Positions 43,423 to 53,000 of a stretch of 64,000 nt of DNA are shown one piece after another; positions within the stretch are counted from its first letter, which is position 1, and each line of letters opens with the position of its first letter. The stretch spans positions 6,510,001 through 6,574,000 of the forward strand of contig NZ_CP029191.1 in assembly GCF_008642335.1 (NCBI RefSeq), read 5' to 3'. The notes beneath the pieces were generated by a model. The model saw nothing but the letters and a program-made list of their open reading frames with translations, did no database searches and was not told where the DNA came from. Made by a program: the position numbers and the translations under genes. This stretch comes from Streptomyces venezuelae (GTDB taxonomy: Bacteria > Actinomycetota > Actinomycetes > Streptomycetales > Streptomycetaceae).

Positions 43423-44738
43423 TGAGCGTTCGCACTGGGACGGCGGGCACGGCCCGCACCACCGTCGACACGCTGTCCTTCGCCACCGCCGGTTCCGTCG
43501 ACGACGGCAAGTCCACCCTCGTAGGACGGCTGTTGCACGACTCCAAGTCGGTCCTGGCCGACCAGCTTGAGGCCGTGGAGCGCGCCTCCGCGAGCCGGGG
43601 CGCCGACGCCCCCGACCTCGCCCTCCTCACGGACGGCCTGCGCGCCGAACGGGAGCAGGGCATCACGATCGACGTCGCGTACCGCTACTTCGCGACGGCG
43701 CGGCGCCGGTTCATCCTGGCCGACACGCCGGGCCACGTGCAGTACACGCGGAACATGGTCACCGGCGCCTCCACGGCCGAGCTCACGGTGATCCTGGTCG
43801 ACGCCCGCAACGGCGTCGTCGAGCAGACCCGCCGCCACACCGCCATCGCCGCCCTCCTGCGCGTCCCGCACGTCGTCGTCGCCGTCAACAAGATGGACCT
43901 CGTCGGGTACGCGGAGTCCGTCTTCGCCGCGATCGCCGAGGAGTTCACCGCGTACGCGACCGGGCTCGGTGTTCCCGAGGTCACCGCGATCCCGATCTCC
44001 GCGCTGGCCGGGGACAACGTGGTGGAGCCGTCCGCGCACATGGACTGGTACGGCGGCCCGACCGTCCTGGAGCACCTGGAGACCGTGCCCGTCGGCCAGG
44101 ACCCGGCGACCCGCGCCGGCCGCCTCCCCGTGCAGTACGTGATCCGCCCGCGGACCGCCGAGCACCCGGACTACCGCGGCTACGCGGGCAGGATCGACGC
44201 CGGTACGTTCCGCGTCGGCGACGACGTCACCGTCCTGCCGTCCGGCCGGACCACGCGGATCTCCGGCATCGACCTGCTGGGCGAGCCGGTCGACGCGGCG
44301 TGGCCGACGCAGTCGGTGACGGTCCTGCTCCAGGACGACGTGGACGTCTCGCGCGGCGACCTCATCGTGCCGAGCGCGGCCGCGCCCGCGCTGACGCAGG
44401 ACGTGACGGCGACCGTCTGCCACGTGGCCGACGCGCCGCTGACCGTCGGCCACCGGGTACTGCTCAGACACGGCACCCGAACGGTCAAGGCCATCGTCAA
44501 GGACATCCCGTCCCTGCTCACTCTCGACGACCTGTCCCCGCATCCGCACCCCGGCCGGCTCGTCGCCAACGACATCGGACGGGTGCGGCTGCGCACCGCC
44601 GAGCCGCTGCCCCTCGACTCCTACGCCGACTCGCGCCGCACCGGTTCGTTCATCCTCGTCGACCCGGGAGACGGCACCACCCTGACCGCGGGCATGGTGG
44701 GCGACTCCGCGGCAGGCGCTACCGCTTGTGGCCGATGA
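43422..44738 (+). CDS. cysN: Sulfate adenylyltransferase subunit 1 (GTPase)
   Basis: The 438-residue EF-Tu-like GTPase drives APS formation by CysD. It has G1 GSVDDGKSTL, the switch REQGITIDVAYRYF, G3 DTPGHVQYTRNM and G4 NKMD, then two beta-barrel domains. No APS-kinase domain follows at the C-terminus, in contrast to fused CysNC; here the kinase is fused to the first gene instead. It overlaps the cysD stop by 1 nt. Its 3' end overlaps the convergent methyltransferase gene by 20 bp. Confidence 0.96.
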   Translation: MSVRTGTAGTARTTVDTLSFATAGSVDDGKSTLVGRLLHDSKSVLADQLEAVERASASRGADAPDLALLTDGLRAEREQGITIDVAYRYFATARRRFILADTPGHVQYTRNMVTGASTAELTVILVDARNGVVEQTRRHTAIAALLRVPHVVVAVNKMDLVGYAESVFAAIAEEFTAYATGLGVPEVTAIPISALAGDNVVEPSAHMDWYGGPTVLEHLETVPVGQDPATRAGRLPVQYVIRPRTAEHPDYRGYAGRIDAGTFRVGDDVTVLPSGRTTRISGIDLLGEPVDAAWPTQSVTVLLQDDVDVSRGDLIVPSAAAPALTQDVTATVCHVADAPLTVGHRVLLRHGTRTVKAIVKDIPSLLTLDDLSPHPHPGRLVANDIGRVRLRTAEPLPLDSYADSRRTGSFILVDPGDGTTLTAGMVGDSAAGATACGR

Positions 44739-45711
44739 CCACGTGCTTCTCGCCGCCGGACCGGCGTACCTCGCAGTCCGCGAACCCGGCTCGTTCGAGG
44801 AGCGCGATGAACTCGGCGGCCGTACGGTGCCGTCCGGCCATCTCGACGTGCATCACGAGGTTCATCGCGGCGGTGGCCAGCGGGCCGGTGCGGTCGTCCT
44901 CGAAGAGCCGGTCCATGATGAGGACCCGGCCGGGCGCGACGCACGCGCGGTGCGCCTTCTCCAGCAGCTCGACGCAGGTGTCGTCGTCCCAGTCGGAGAG
45001 GATGTAGCCGAAGGCGAGGCAGTCGCCCCGCGGGAGCTCGTCCGCGAAGAAGTCGCCGCCCACGAAGTCGAGGCGGTCGGCGACCGGCCGTGCCTCGGCG
45101 TCCTCGCCGACCAGCGGGCCGACCGCGGGCATGTCGAAGACGGTGGCGCGCAGCGCGGGGTCGGTGAGCAGCGCCGCCACGGCGAACGGCCCCGTGGCCC
45201 CGCCGACGTCCACGAGGTGCTTCGTCCCCGCCATCCCGGCGAGCGGGGCGAGCTCCCTCGAGACGCCGAAGCTCAGGTCCCACATGGCGCGCATGAAGGC
45301 GCGCAGCGACTCGGCGTCCCGGTACACGTCGTCGAACGGGGACGCCTCCGTGGCCGGCTTCCCCTCGGTGAGGTAGGAGTCGAGGCGGCCGAGGCGGCCC
45401 TGGGTCTCCTCCGTGAGGTGCTTGATGAAGCCGCCCAAATAGCGGCTGTTGCGGGGGTCGAGGAACGGCTCGGCCTCGGCGGTCAGCGCGTACGCGCCAT
45501 CCGCGGCGCGGGTGACGACGCCGAGGGACGTCAGGACGAGCAGCATGCGCTCCAAGGTGTCCTCGTCGACGTCGAGGCGCTCGGCGAGCCGCGCGACGGT
45601 GCCCGGACCGTCCTCGATGAGGGAGGTGAACACGCCGTGCTCGACGGCGGTGTGGAGCACCGGAGTGGAGAGCAGTCCGTAGACGGCGTTCTCGAGTGCG
45701 GTGGGCATCAT
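44719..45711 (-). CDS. SAM-dependent O-methyltransferase-family protein
   Basis: The 330-residue protein is of the plant-type (methyltransferase_2) family: an N-terminal winged-helix dimerisation domain, SAM motif LVDVGGATGPFAVAAL, GGDFF, then LSDWDDDTC. The catalytic His of the usual LHDW is Ser here, so classical His-assisted O-methylation is in question. ATG 45711 overlaps the hydrolase stop (ATGATG). As the last gene of the NRPS operon it probably acts on the peptide or on a precursor. Confidence 0.88.
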   Translation of the reverse strand: MMPTALENAVYGLLSTPVLHTAVEHGVFTSLIEDGPGTVARLAERLDVDEDTLERMLLVLTSLGVVTRAADGAYALTAEAEPFLDPRNSRYLGGFIKHLTEETQGRLGRLDSYLTEGKPATEASPFDDVYRDAESLRAFMRAMWDLSFGVSRELAPLAGMAGTKHLVDVGGATGPFAVAALLTDPALRATVFDMPAVGPLVGEDAEARPVADRLDFVGGDFFADELPRGDCLAFGYILSDWDDDTCVELLEKAHRACVAPGRVLIMDRLFEDDRTGPLATAAMNLVMHVEMAGRHRTAAEFIALLERAGFADCEVRRSGGEKHVVIGHKR

Positions 45712-46556
45712 CGGTGTTGCTCCTCGATCGTGTCGATGATCGTGTCGGTGTCGTGGACCAGGCGGGCCAGTTCCCGCGGGTGGCTGACGTGTGCGGCGTG
45801 CCCCGCGCCGGAGATCTCCTCGAACCGTCCGTGCGGCAGCAGCTCGGCGAGCCGCCGTGCCACCTCCACGTGGTGCGGGGCCGACCGCGATCCGGCCGCC
45901 ACCACGGTGGGCAGGGGGAACGTCAGCGGATCGAGGGCCGGCACGTCGACCGTCGGGTCCGTCATCTCGGCGATGAGGGCGGCCCCGTCCGCGGCGAGGT
46001 CGGAGGGCCGCGCACGGGCGAGGTGCAACCGGCTTGCCGGGCCGAGCAGTTCGGTGAGCATGGCCCGCGTCGCCTGCTCCGGGCCGCCCTCGGCGGCGGC
46101 GCCGCGCACGGTCCGCTCCCACGGGTCGTCGACGGGCCACCACGGCAGCCAGCGCACCGGGGGTTCGACGGCGACGATGCCGGCGACGCGCGACGGGTCC
46201 GCGGCCGCGGCGGCCAGCGCCACGAGGGCGCCGTAACTGTGGCCGAGCACGACCGGCGGCCCGTCCAGGTCCGCCAGGACCGTGCGGAGGTCGTCCACGT
46301 GCACGCCGAAGTCGACGTCCGCGCCGCCGAGCGGTCGGGACGCGCCCCAGCCGCGCCGGTCGTAACCGAGCACGGCGCGGCCCGGCAGGTGGTCGACGAC
46401 GCGGCGGAAGGTGTCGGCGCGGTCCACGGAGCCGTGCACGATGACGACGGTCCTCGCGGCCGTGCCCGTCCCGTCGCCCCACGCCTGGACCACCGGAGCT
46501 TGGACTGTCGACCGCACGTGCTCCGCGGTGCCGGTCTGTGTCGTTCCGTCGTTCAC
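45708..46556 (-). CDS. Alpha/beta hydrolase (possible type II thioesterase of the P450 module)
   Basis: The 282-residue protein has the alpha/beta-hydrolase fold: oxyanion VIVHGSVDRADTF, nucleophile elbow GHSYGA, a late Asp region and His in GAGHAAHV. GTG 46556 overlaps the stop of the P450-A-PCP gene (GTGA), so the two are coupled. In nikkomycin-type systems a separate hydrolase releases the beta-hydroxylated amino acid from its carrier protein; that role is the best inference here. An ester or lactone hydrolase is the alternative. Confidence 0.85.
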   Translation of the reverse strand: MNDGTTQTGTAEHVRSTVQAPVVQAWGDGTGTAARTVVIVHGSVDRADTFRRVVDHLPGRAVLGYDRRGWGASRPLGGADVDFGVHVDDLRTVLADLDGPPVVLGHSYGALVALAAAAADPSRVAGIVAVEPPVRWLPWWPVDDPWERTVRGAAAEGGPEQATRAMLTELLGPASRLHLARARPSDLAADGAALIAEMTDPTVDVPALDPLTFPLPTVVAAGSRSAPHHVEVARRLAELLPHGRFEEISGAGHAAHVSHPRELARLVHDTDTIIDTIEEQHR

Positions 46557-49500
46557 TGAGCCGTACGCCCCTCGCTCACCAGCTGCACCAGTCCGGCCAG
46601 GGTCGGCTCGTCGAGCAGTCGCTGTATGTCGATCACCATGCCGAAGCGGTCCTCGGCGGCCGCCATGAACTCCGCCATGGCCAGCGAGTCGCCGCCCGCG
46701 GAGAAGAAGTCGGTGTCCAGCTTCACCCGCACCTGCGGTACACGCAGACACGACGAGAACAGCCGGGCCAACTCCCAGGTGACACGGGTGGATCCGCCCG
46801 TGACAACGGGGGCGGGCACCGTGGTTACGGGGGCCGGAGCCGCCGGAACCGGGGCGGGCCCGGCCGTGCTCGTGGCGGCCGTCTCCTCCGCCTGCCCCAC
46901 CTTGCCGTTCGAGGTGAGCGGCAGTTGGTCCGTGACGGTGAACGCCGTCGGGATCATGCCGCCGTGCAGGCGCTCGGCGAGATGACGGCGTACCGCCTGC
47001 TCGTCCCAGGAGCCCGGACTTTCGGGCACGACGAACGCGTGCAGCCGGCCGTCACGCTCCACGGCGTGGCAGGCGGAGACCCCCGGCGCCTTCTCCAACA
47101 CCCGCTCGACTTCGTACAGTTCGACCCGCTGGCCCCGGATCTTGACCTGCCGGTCGCGGCGCCCGACGTACTCCAGGGAGCCGTCCTCCCGCCACACGCA
47201 CAGGTCGCCGGTCCGGTACATCAAGCGTCCCGGCCGCCCCGCGAACGGGTCCGGCACGAACGAATCGGCCATCAGGTCGGGGCGCCCGAGATAGCGGCCG
47301 ACACCGATCCCCGCGATGTACAGCTCGCCCGGACTTCCGGCGGGCAGCAGCCGCCGCTCCTCGTCCAGGACGTAGACCCGCTTGCCCGCGACCGGGCGGC
47401 CGATCGGCGGTTCGTCCTCCCCGGCGCACTCGTGCCAGGTCGACCAGACCGCCGCCTCGGCCGGACCGTACAGGTTGAGGAGCCTGCGGCCGGGCGCCGT
47501 CCAGCGGCGGACCAGCGCGCCGGGCAGCCGCTCGCCCGCGAAGGCCGCGATGCGCAGGTTGGGCAGCGCGTCGTCCGCGAGCACCGACCACACCGACGGC
47601 GTCATGATGGCGACGCTCACCCGCCGCTCGCGCAGCAGCCGCGACAGCGGCGGCCCGGGGGTCAGCTGCGCGGTCCGGGCGACGACGAGCGTCGCCCCGC
47701 ACAGCAGCGCGAGGACGGCCTCGGAGACGATGCCGTCGAAATTCAGCGACAGGAACTGCAGCACCCGGTCCTGCGGCCGGATCCGGAACACCTCGCGCTG
47801 CGCCAGGTGCAGGTTCGTCAGCGCCTCATGGCTGTTGGCGATGGCCTTCGGCCGGCCCGTGGTGCCACTGGTGAACACGACGTAGGCGGTGTTGCCCGGC
47901 GCGACACCGGTGATCGGCGGCGTGGCGGCGCGTGCGGCGGGATCGAGCCGTACGACGTCGGCGGGCACCCCCAGCGCCGCGATCCGCTCCCCGGTGGCGT
48001 CGTCGGCGACGACGAGCCGCGCGGACGTCTGCTCCAGCATGGTCCGCAGCCGCTCGCCGGGGCAGTCGGCGGAGGCAAGCAGGAAGGCGCCCCCGGCCTT
48101 GGCGACCGCCAGGATGGCGACCACCAGCCGCACGGAGCGTTCCATGCTGATGGCGACGACCGTCTCGGGCTCGACGCCGAGATCGCGCAGCCGGTGCGCG
48201 GCGCCGTTGGCCAGGGCGTCGATGTCCGCGTACGAGTACACGACGCCCTCGTCCTCGACGGCCGTGGAGTCCGGCGCGAGGCGGGCCCGCTCCTCGAAGA
48301 GCAGCTGCCAGCAGATCTGGGCGGCGCCGTCGTCGGACCCGGTGTCGTTCCACTCGGCGACGATCTGGTGCCGTTCGAGATCGGTGACCGTCTTGGCCGC
48401 CGGTACGGCCTCGGGCTCCACGGGTTCCCGGCACACCTGGGCCTCGGTCCCGGCCGTACGGTCCACGCGCACCGCCGCCCGGCGCCGCGAACGCGTGTTG
48501 CAGTGCGGCCCCCACTCCACCGGGTCCGCCTCCACCGGTGAGAGCCCGAACCGCTCGTAGCGCTCGACGAAGCCGAGGATCGCCCAGCGGGCCAGGCGCT
48601 CGGCGAACGGCGCGCCCAGGCAGTAGTGCGGCCCGGAGCCGAAGCCGAGGTGGCGGCCCTCGCTGCGGGTGATGTCGAACGCGGTGGGGTCGGTGAACTT
48701 GCGCGCGTCGAGGTTGGCCGCGGCGAGCAGGACGAGGACTCCGTCCCCGGCCTTCATCCGAGCCCCGCCGATCTCGATGTCCCGCGCGGCATGCCGCCCC
48801 ACGTACTGACTGGACCCGTCGAGCCGCAGCACCTCGGCCACGGCGGAGTCGGCGAGCGTGGGGTCCGCCCGCAGCCGCCGCAGCTGCTCCGGGTGCTCGG
48901 CGAGCAGCAGCAGCCCGCTGGAGACCAGGTGCGTGAGGGTCTGGTAGCCACCGGCGACCAGGACCAGCGCGTTGGCGGCGACGAGCTGCAGCAGCTCGGC
49001 GGACGGCTCGTCCGAACCGTTTGAGGTCTCGGCACCCTCTGGTGCGTCGGCACCGTCGTCCCGCAGTGCCGTCGCCAGCGTGGACACGAGGTCGTCACCG
49101 GGCGCGGCGAGGCGTTCGGCGGCCAGCCGGCGCAGCCCGGCGAGCGCCTTGTCGAGCAGCGGCACCGTCTCCAGGTCGGCACGGCTGGGGAACGTGGAGA
49201 CGCTGCTGAGCAGGCGCTCGTACGCGTCGGCCCACGCGGTCAGTTCAGCGCCGCGGCCCGTCATGCCGAGCAGATGCGTCATCAGGTGCTCGGGCAGCCG
49301 CTCCGCGAAGTCCTTCACCAGGTCGATGGTCCCGGCGTCGGGCAGCGCGTCCAGGGCGCGGTCGGCGATGGCCCGCAGGTCCGGGTCGTGCCGTTGCAGT
49401 CCTGCCGGTGAGAACTCGGCGCGCAGGGCGTTCCTGATCCGGGTGTGGTCCGGCGGATCGTTGAAGAGGAACTGGGCGGACAACATCTCGGCGGTCGGCA

Positions 49501-49792
49501 CGATGCCGCTCATGCCGCGCGCCGCCAGGTCGTCGGGGGAGTGGTGGCGCGCGGACGAGAACGCCCGGTGGTTGGCGAGGATCTCGACCGACTCGGCGTA
49601 CCCGGAGCAGACCCAGACGCCTCCCACCTCGTCGTAGAAGACGGGCGGAAGCTCGGCTATCGCCCTCCAGTAGAGCCCGGGATCGGCTATGACCTCGGCA
49701 CGGCGCAGATGGTGGATGCCGTGCCGCGCACGGTCGTAGCCGGTGCGCGCACGGTCGTGGCCGGCGGCGGGACGGGCGGTCGGGGACCCCAC
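46553..49792 (-). CDS. Cytochrome P450 fused to NRPS adenylation and carrier domains
   Basis: The 1079-residue protein has a full P450 (about 1-440; heme Cys391 in GFGSGPHYCLGAP), an adenylation domain (about 470-960; FTSGTTGRPK, GELYIAG, MYRTGDL, NGK) and a PCP with phosphopantetheine Ser1036 in SAGGDSLAM. My manual reading of the A-domain specificity residues is D-G-S-S-A-A-L-V-W-K, which I cannot assign safely; it has some likeness to aromatic codes. The design points to oxidation of an amino acid while tethered to the attached PCP. GTG 49792 lies behind GAGAGGGAAG. MbtH is encoded just upstream. Confidence 0.93.
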   Translation of the reverse strand: MGSPTARPAAGHDRARTGYDRARHGIHHLRRAEVIADPGLYWRAIAELPPVFYDEVGGVWVCSGYAESVEILANHRAFSSARHHSPDDLAARGMSGIVPTAEMLSAQFLFNDPPDHTRIRNALRAEFSPAGLQRHDPDLRAIADRALDALPDAGTIDLVKDFAERLPEHLMTHLLGMTGRGAELTAWADAYERLLSSVSTFPSRADLETVPLLDKALAGLRRLAAERLAAPGDDLVSTLATALRDDGADAPEGAETSNGSDEPSAELLQLVAANALVLVAGGYQTLTHLVSSGLLLLAEHPEQLRRLRADPTLADSAVAEVLRLDGSSQYVGRHAARDIEIGGARMKAGDGVLVLLAAANLDARKFTDPTAFDITRSEGRHLGFGSGPHYCLGAPFAERLARWAILGFVERYERFGLSPVEADPVEWGPHCNTRSRRRAAVRVDRTAGTEAQVCREPVEPEAVPAAKTVTDLERHQIVAEWNDTGSDDGAAQICWQLLFEERARLAPDSTAVEDEGVVYSYADIDALANGAAHRLRDLGVEPETVVAISMERSVRLVVAILAVAKAGGAFLLASADCPGERLRTMLEQTSARLVVADDATGERIAALGVPADVVRLDPAARAATPPITGVAPGNTAYVVFTSGTTGRPKAIANSHEALTNLHLAQREVFRIRPQDRVLQFLSLNFDGIVSEAVLALLCGATLVVARTAQLTPGPPLSRLLRERRVSVAIMTPSVWSVLADDALPNLRIAAFAGERLPGALVRRWTAPGRRLLNLYGPAEAAVWSTWHECAGEDEPPIGRPVAGKRVYVLDEERRLLPAGSPGELYIAGIGVGRYLGRPDLMADSFVPDPFAGRPGRLMYRTGDLCVWREDGSLEYVGRRDRQVKIRGQRVELYEVERVLEKAPGVSACHAVERDGRLHAFVVPESPGSWDEQAVRRHLAERLHGGMIPTAFTVTDQLPLTSNGKVGQAEETAATSTAGPAPVPAAPAPVTTVPAPVVTGGSTRVTWELARLFSSCLRVPQVRVKLDTDFFSAGGDSLAMAEFMAAAEDRFGMVIDIQRLLDEPTLAGLVQLVSEGRTAQ

Positions 49793-49828
49793 GCTCTTCC
49801 CTCTCTCCTTGCTTGTCGCTGCTCGTCG

Positions 49829-50041
49829 CTACTTGTCGGCCATGCGCTGCGCGAGGCTGCGCGGGCGCATGTCGGTCCAGTTCTCCTCGATGAACCGCAG
49901 GCAGGCCTCGCGCGTGTCGCTCGGGTGCGCGGTGGTCCAGCCCGCGGGCACGTCCACGGTGACCGGCCAGAGCGAGTGCTGGTTCTCGTCGTTGACGAGC
50001 ACCACGTACGTGCCGTCCGGGTTCTCGAAGGGGTTCGTCAT
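49829..50041 (-). CDS. MbtH family protein
   Basis: The 70-residue protein shows the full MbtH pattern [19 protein letters not shown] (19 residues), HSLWP, GW, and SLAQRMAD. MbtH-like proteins bind A domains and support their folding and activity. ATG 50041 follows AAGGAG with 5 nt spacing. It lies between the two NRPS genes and likely serves both. Confidence 0.97.
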   Translation of the reverse strand: MTNPFENPDGTYVVLVNDENQHSLWPVTVDVPAGWTTAHPSDTREACLRFIEENWTDMRPRSLAQRMADK

Positions 50042-50065
50042 GTCGGCTCCTTAAGGGGGACTTGG

Positions 50066-53000
50066 TCAGGGTGTGTGGTTCTGGAGGGCGCGGGAGAGGA
50101 TCTCGCCCACGGGCTTCAGGACGTCCGGCAGCAGCATGTCGTCGTGACTGCACGGGACGTGGTGCTCGTCGACCCGTCCGGTGACGTGGGGCGTCCAGGC
50201 GTCCCGTCCCTTGCCGGGGACGGTCGGGGCCCCGTCGCGCCCCAGCCCGGCGGTCAGTACGAGCAGGTCGCCCCGGTACGTGCCGGGCGTGAACGCGGCG
50301 CCGATGCCCGCGTTGTGCCGCAGCGTGTGCGCGAACGTCCGCAGGTCGTCCGCCGTCAGGTTGGCCATCACCGCGCCGACCTGCCGGAAGAACGCGCTCA
50401 ACGCGGCCGGTGTGAGCGGCTCGTCGGCGCCGACGGTCGTGATGGCGGCCGGGTCGTAACCGGCGTTGGCGGCGATCATCCGCAGCATGCTGTCCTCGTC
50501 CGCGGGCACCGGCTCGTCGCCGTCCTTCGCCGCGGCGGGAAAGGCGTCCAGGAGCGCGAGGAGCGCGACCTCCTCGCCCTGCTCCTGGAGCTGCGTCGCC
50601 ATCTCGAAGGCGACGAGACCGCCGAACGACCAGCCGACGAGGTGGTACGGCCCACCGGGCCGCACGGACCTCAGCTGCTCCACGTAGTCCGCCGCCATCG
50701 CCGCGAGCGTGGCCGGGGGCTCGGCGCCCTGCAGCAGCGTGCGGGCCTGGAGGCCGTACAGCGGGTGGCCGGGTGGCAGATGGTCCTTGAGGTGGTAGTA
50801 GCCCCAGCTGTGCCCGCCGGCGGGGTGGACGCAGAAGACGGGCGCGCGGTCCCCTTCCACGTGCAGCGGCAGCAGGACGTCGCCCTGTGCCCTCTCCGCC
50901 CCGTGCACCCGCTCGGCGAGCCCGGCGACGGTGGGCGCCTCGAAGAAGTCCCTGGGCCGCAGCTGCGCGCCGAGGGCGGCACGGATCCGCCCGATGAGAC
51001 GCATGGCGAGCAGGGAGTGCCCGCCGAGGGCGAAGAAACTCGTGTCGCCGCCGATCCGGCCGACGTCCACGCCGAGCACCTCGGCGAAGAGGCCGGCGAT
51101 GATCCGCTCGTGCGGGGTGGCGGGGGCGCGGCCGGGGGCGGCCGTGTCGCCGGTGTGGTCGGGGGCGGGAAGTGCCTTGCGGTCCAGTTTCCCGTTGGGG
51201 GTCAGGGGGAGGGCGTCGAGGGGGACGAGGGCGGTGGGGACCATGTACGCGGGGAGGGCGCGACGGAGCCGGTCCTGGAGGCCGTCCGCGTCGAACGGTG
51301 TCCCATCCTCGGGCACCACGTAGCCCGCCAGGCGGTGGTCGCCGGGCCGGTCCTCTCGGATGACGACGGCGGCGGCGACGACGGCAGGGTCCGCGGTCAA
51401 CGCGGCCTCGACCTCGCCGAGTTCGATGCGGTGGCCGCGCAGCTTCACCTGGTCGTCGGTGCGTCCGAGGTAGCGCAGGGTGCCGTCGTGGTTCCAGGCC
51501 GCCAGGTCGCCCGTGCGGTACATGCGTGTCCCGGCCGGACCGTGGGGGTCGGCGACGAAGCGTCCGGCGGTGAGTCCGGGCCGGTTCAGATAGCCCCGCG
51601 CGAGTCCGGCCCCCGCGATGTACAGCTCGCCCGCGACGCCGGGCGGGACCGGGCGCAGGGAGGCGTCCAGGACGTACACCCGTGTGTTGGAGATCGGACG
51701 GCCGATGGACGGAGCGGTTCCGCCACCGTCACCGCCCTCGTCACCGCGACCGCCACCGCCGCCGCTCAGCTCGGCAGCCGTCGACCAGATGGTGGTCTCG
51801 GTGGGCCCGTACACGTTCGTCACCGCCCGGCCGAGCCCGCGAAGGGTCTCCGCCAGAGCCGCAGGGACGGCCTCGCCGCCCACCAGCACCCGGCGCAGGT
51901 CGAGGTCCGAGGCGCCGGGCGCGGCCGCCAGCTCCCGCCACAGCGAGGGCGTCGCCTGCACGACGGTGACCTCGGCGTCGGCGATCAGCCGGACCATGGC
52001 CGACGGATCGCCCGCCACGGTCGCGTCGGGCAGTACGACCCCGGCACCGCACAGGAGCGGCAGGTAGATCTCGAGCCCGGCGATGTCGAACGCGACCGTC
52101 GTCACGGAAAGGAACCGATCGCCCTCCCGGCCCCCGACCCGGCCCCGCATGTCGTCCATGAAGTTGGCGAGGCCGCGGTGCGGGACGGTGACGCCCTTGG
52201 GGGTGCCGGTGGAGCCGGAGGTGTAGATGACGTAGGCGGGGTGGGCGGGGTCGGGCGCCGTGGCCGGGTCGCCGGGGTCCAGGGAGGCCGTCCGCTCCTG
52301 GAGGGCGGGATCGTCGAGGAGGACGGTCGGAGTGCCCTCGGGCCACAGGCCGGTGGTGCTCGCCTCGGTCAGGACGAGGGTGGGGCGGGCGTCCCGGATC
52401 ATGTGGCGGATGCGGTCCGCCGGGTAGGCGGTGTCGATGGGCAGGTAGGCGGCGCCCGCCTTGAGCACGGCGAGCAGCGCGATGACCAGCTCGGGCGACC
52501 GTGGCAGGGTGAGGCCGACGATGTGCTCGGGGCCGACGCCGTGCTCGGCCAGGAGGTGCGCCAACCGGTTGGCGCGGGCGTTGAGTTCGCCGTACGTGAG
52601 GTGCGTGCCGTGGGCGACGAGGGCGACGGCGTCGGGCATGGCGGCGGCCCGCGCCTGGAACAGCTCGGGCACGGTGGCGGCCGGCACCGTGGTGACCGTG
52701 TCGTTCCACTCCTCGAGGACCCGGTGCCGTTCGTCCTCGGTCAGGACGTCGACGGTGGCGACGCCCCGGCCGGGATCGGCGACGACGGTACGCAGCACGC
52801 GCAGCAGCCGTTCCACCAGCGCGGCCGTCGTGCGCTGCTCGAACAGGTCGGTGCGGTACGTGAGGGAGCCGAGGATTCCGTCGGGGGAACCGTCCTCGCC
52901 GTGCCGTTCGGCCAGGCTCAGCGCCAGGTCCGTGCGCGCCGCGTGGAAGTCCGCGGGCCGCACGGAGGCGTCGAGCCCACCGAACTTCAGGTCGGCACGG

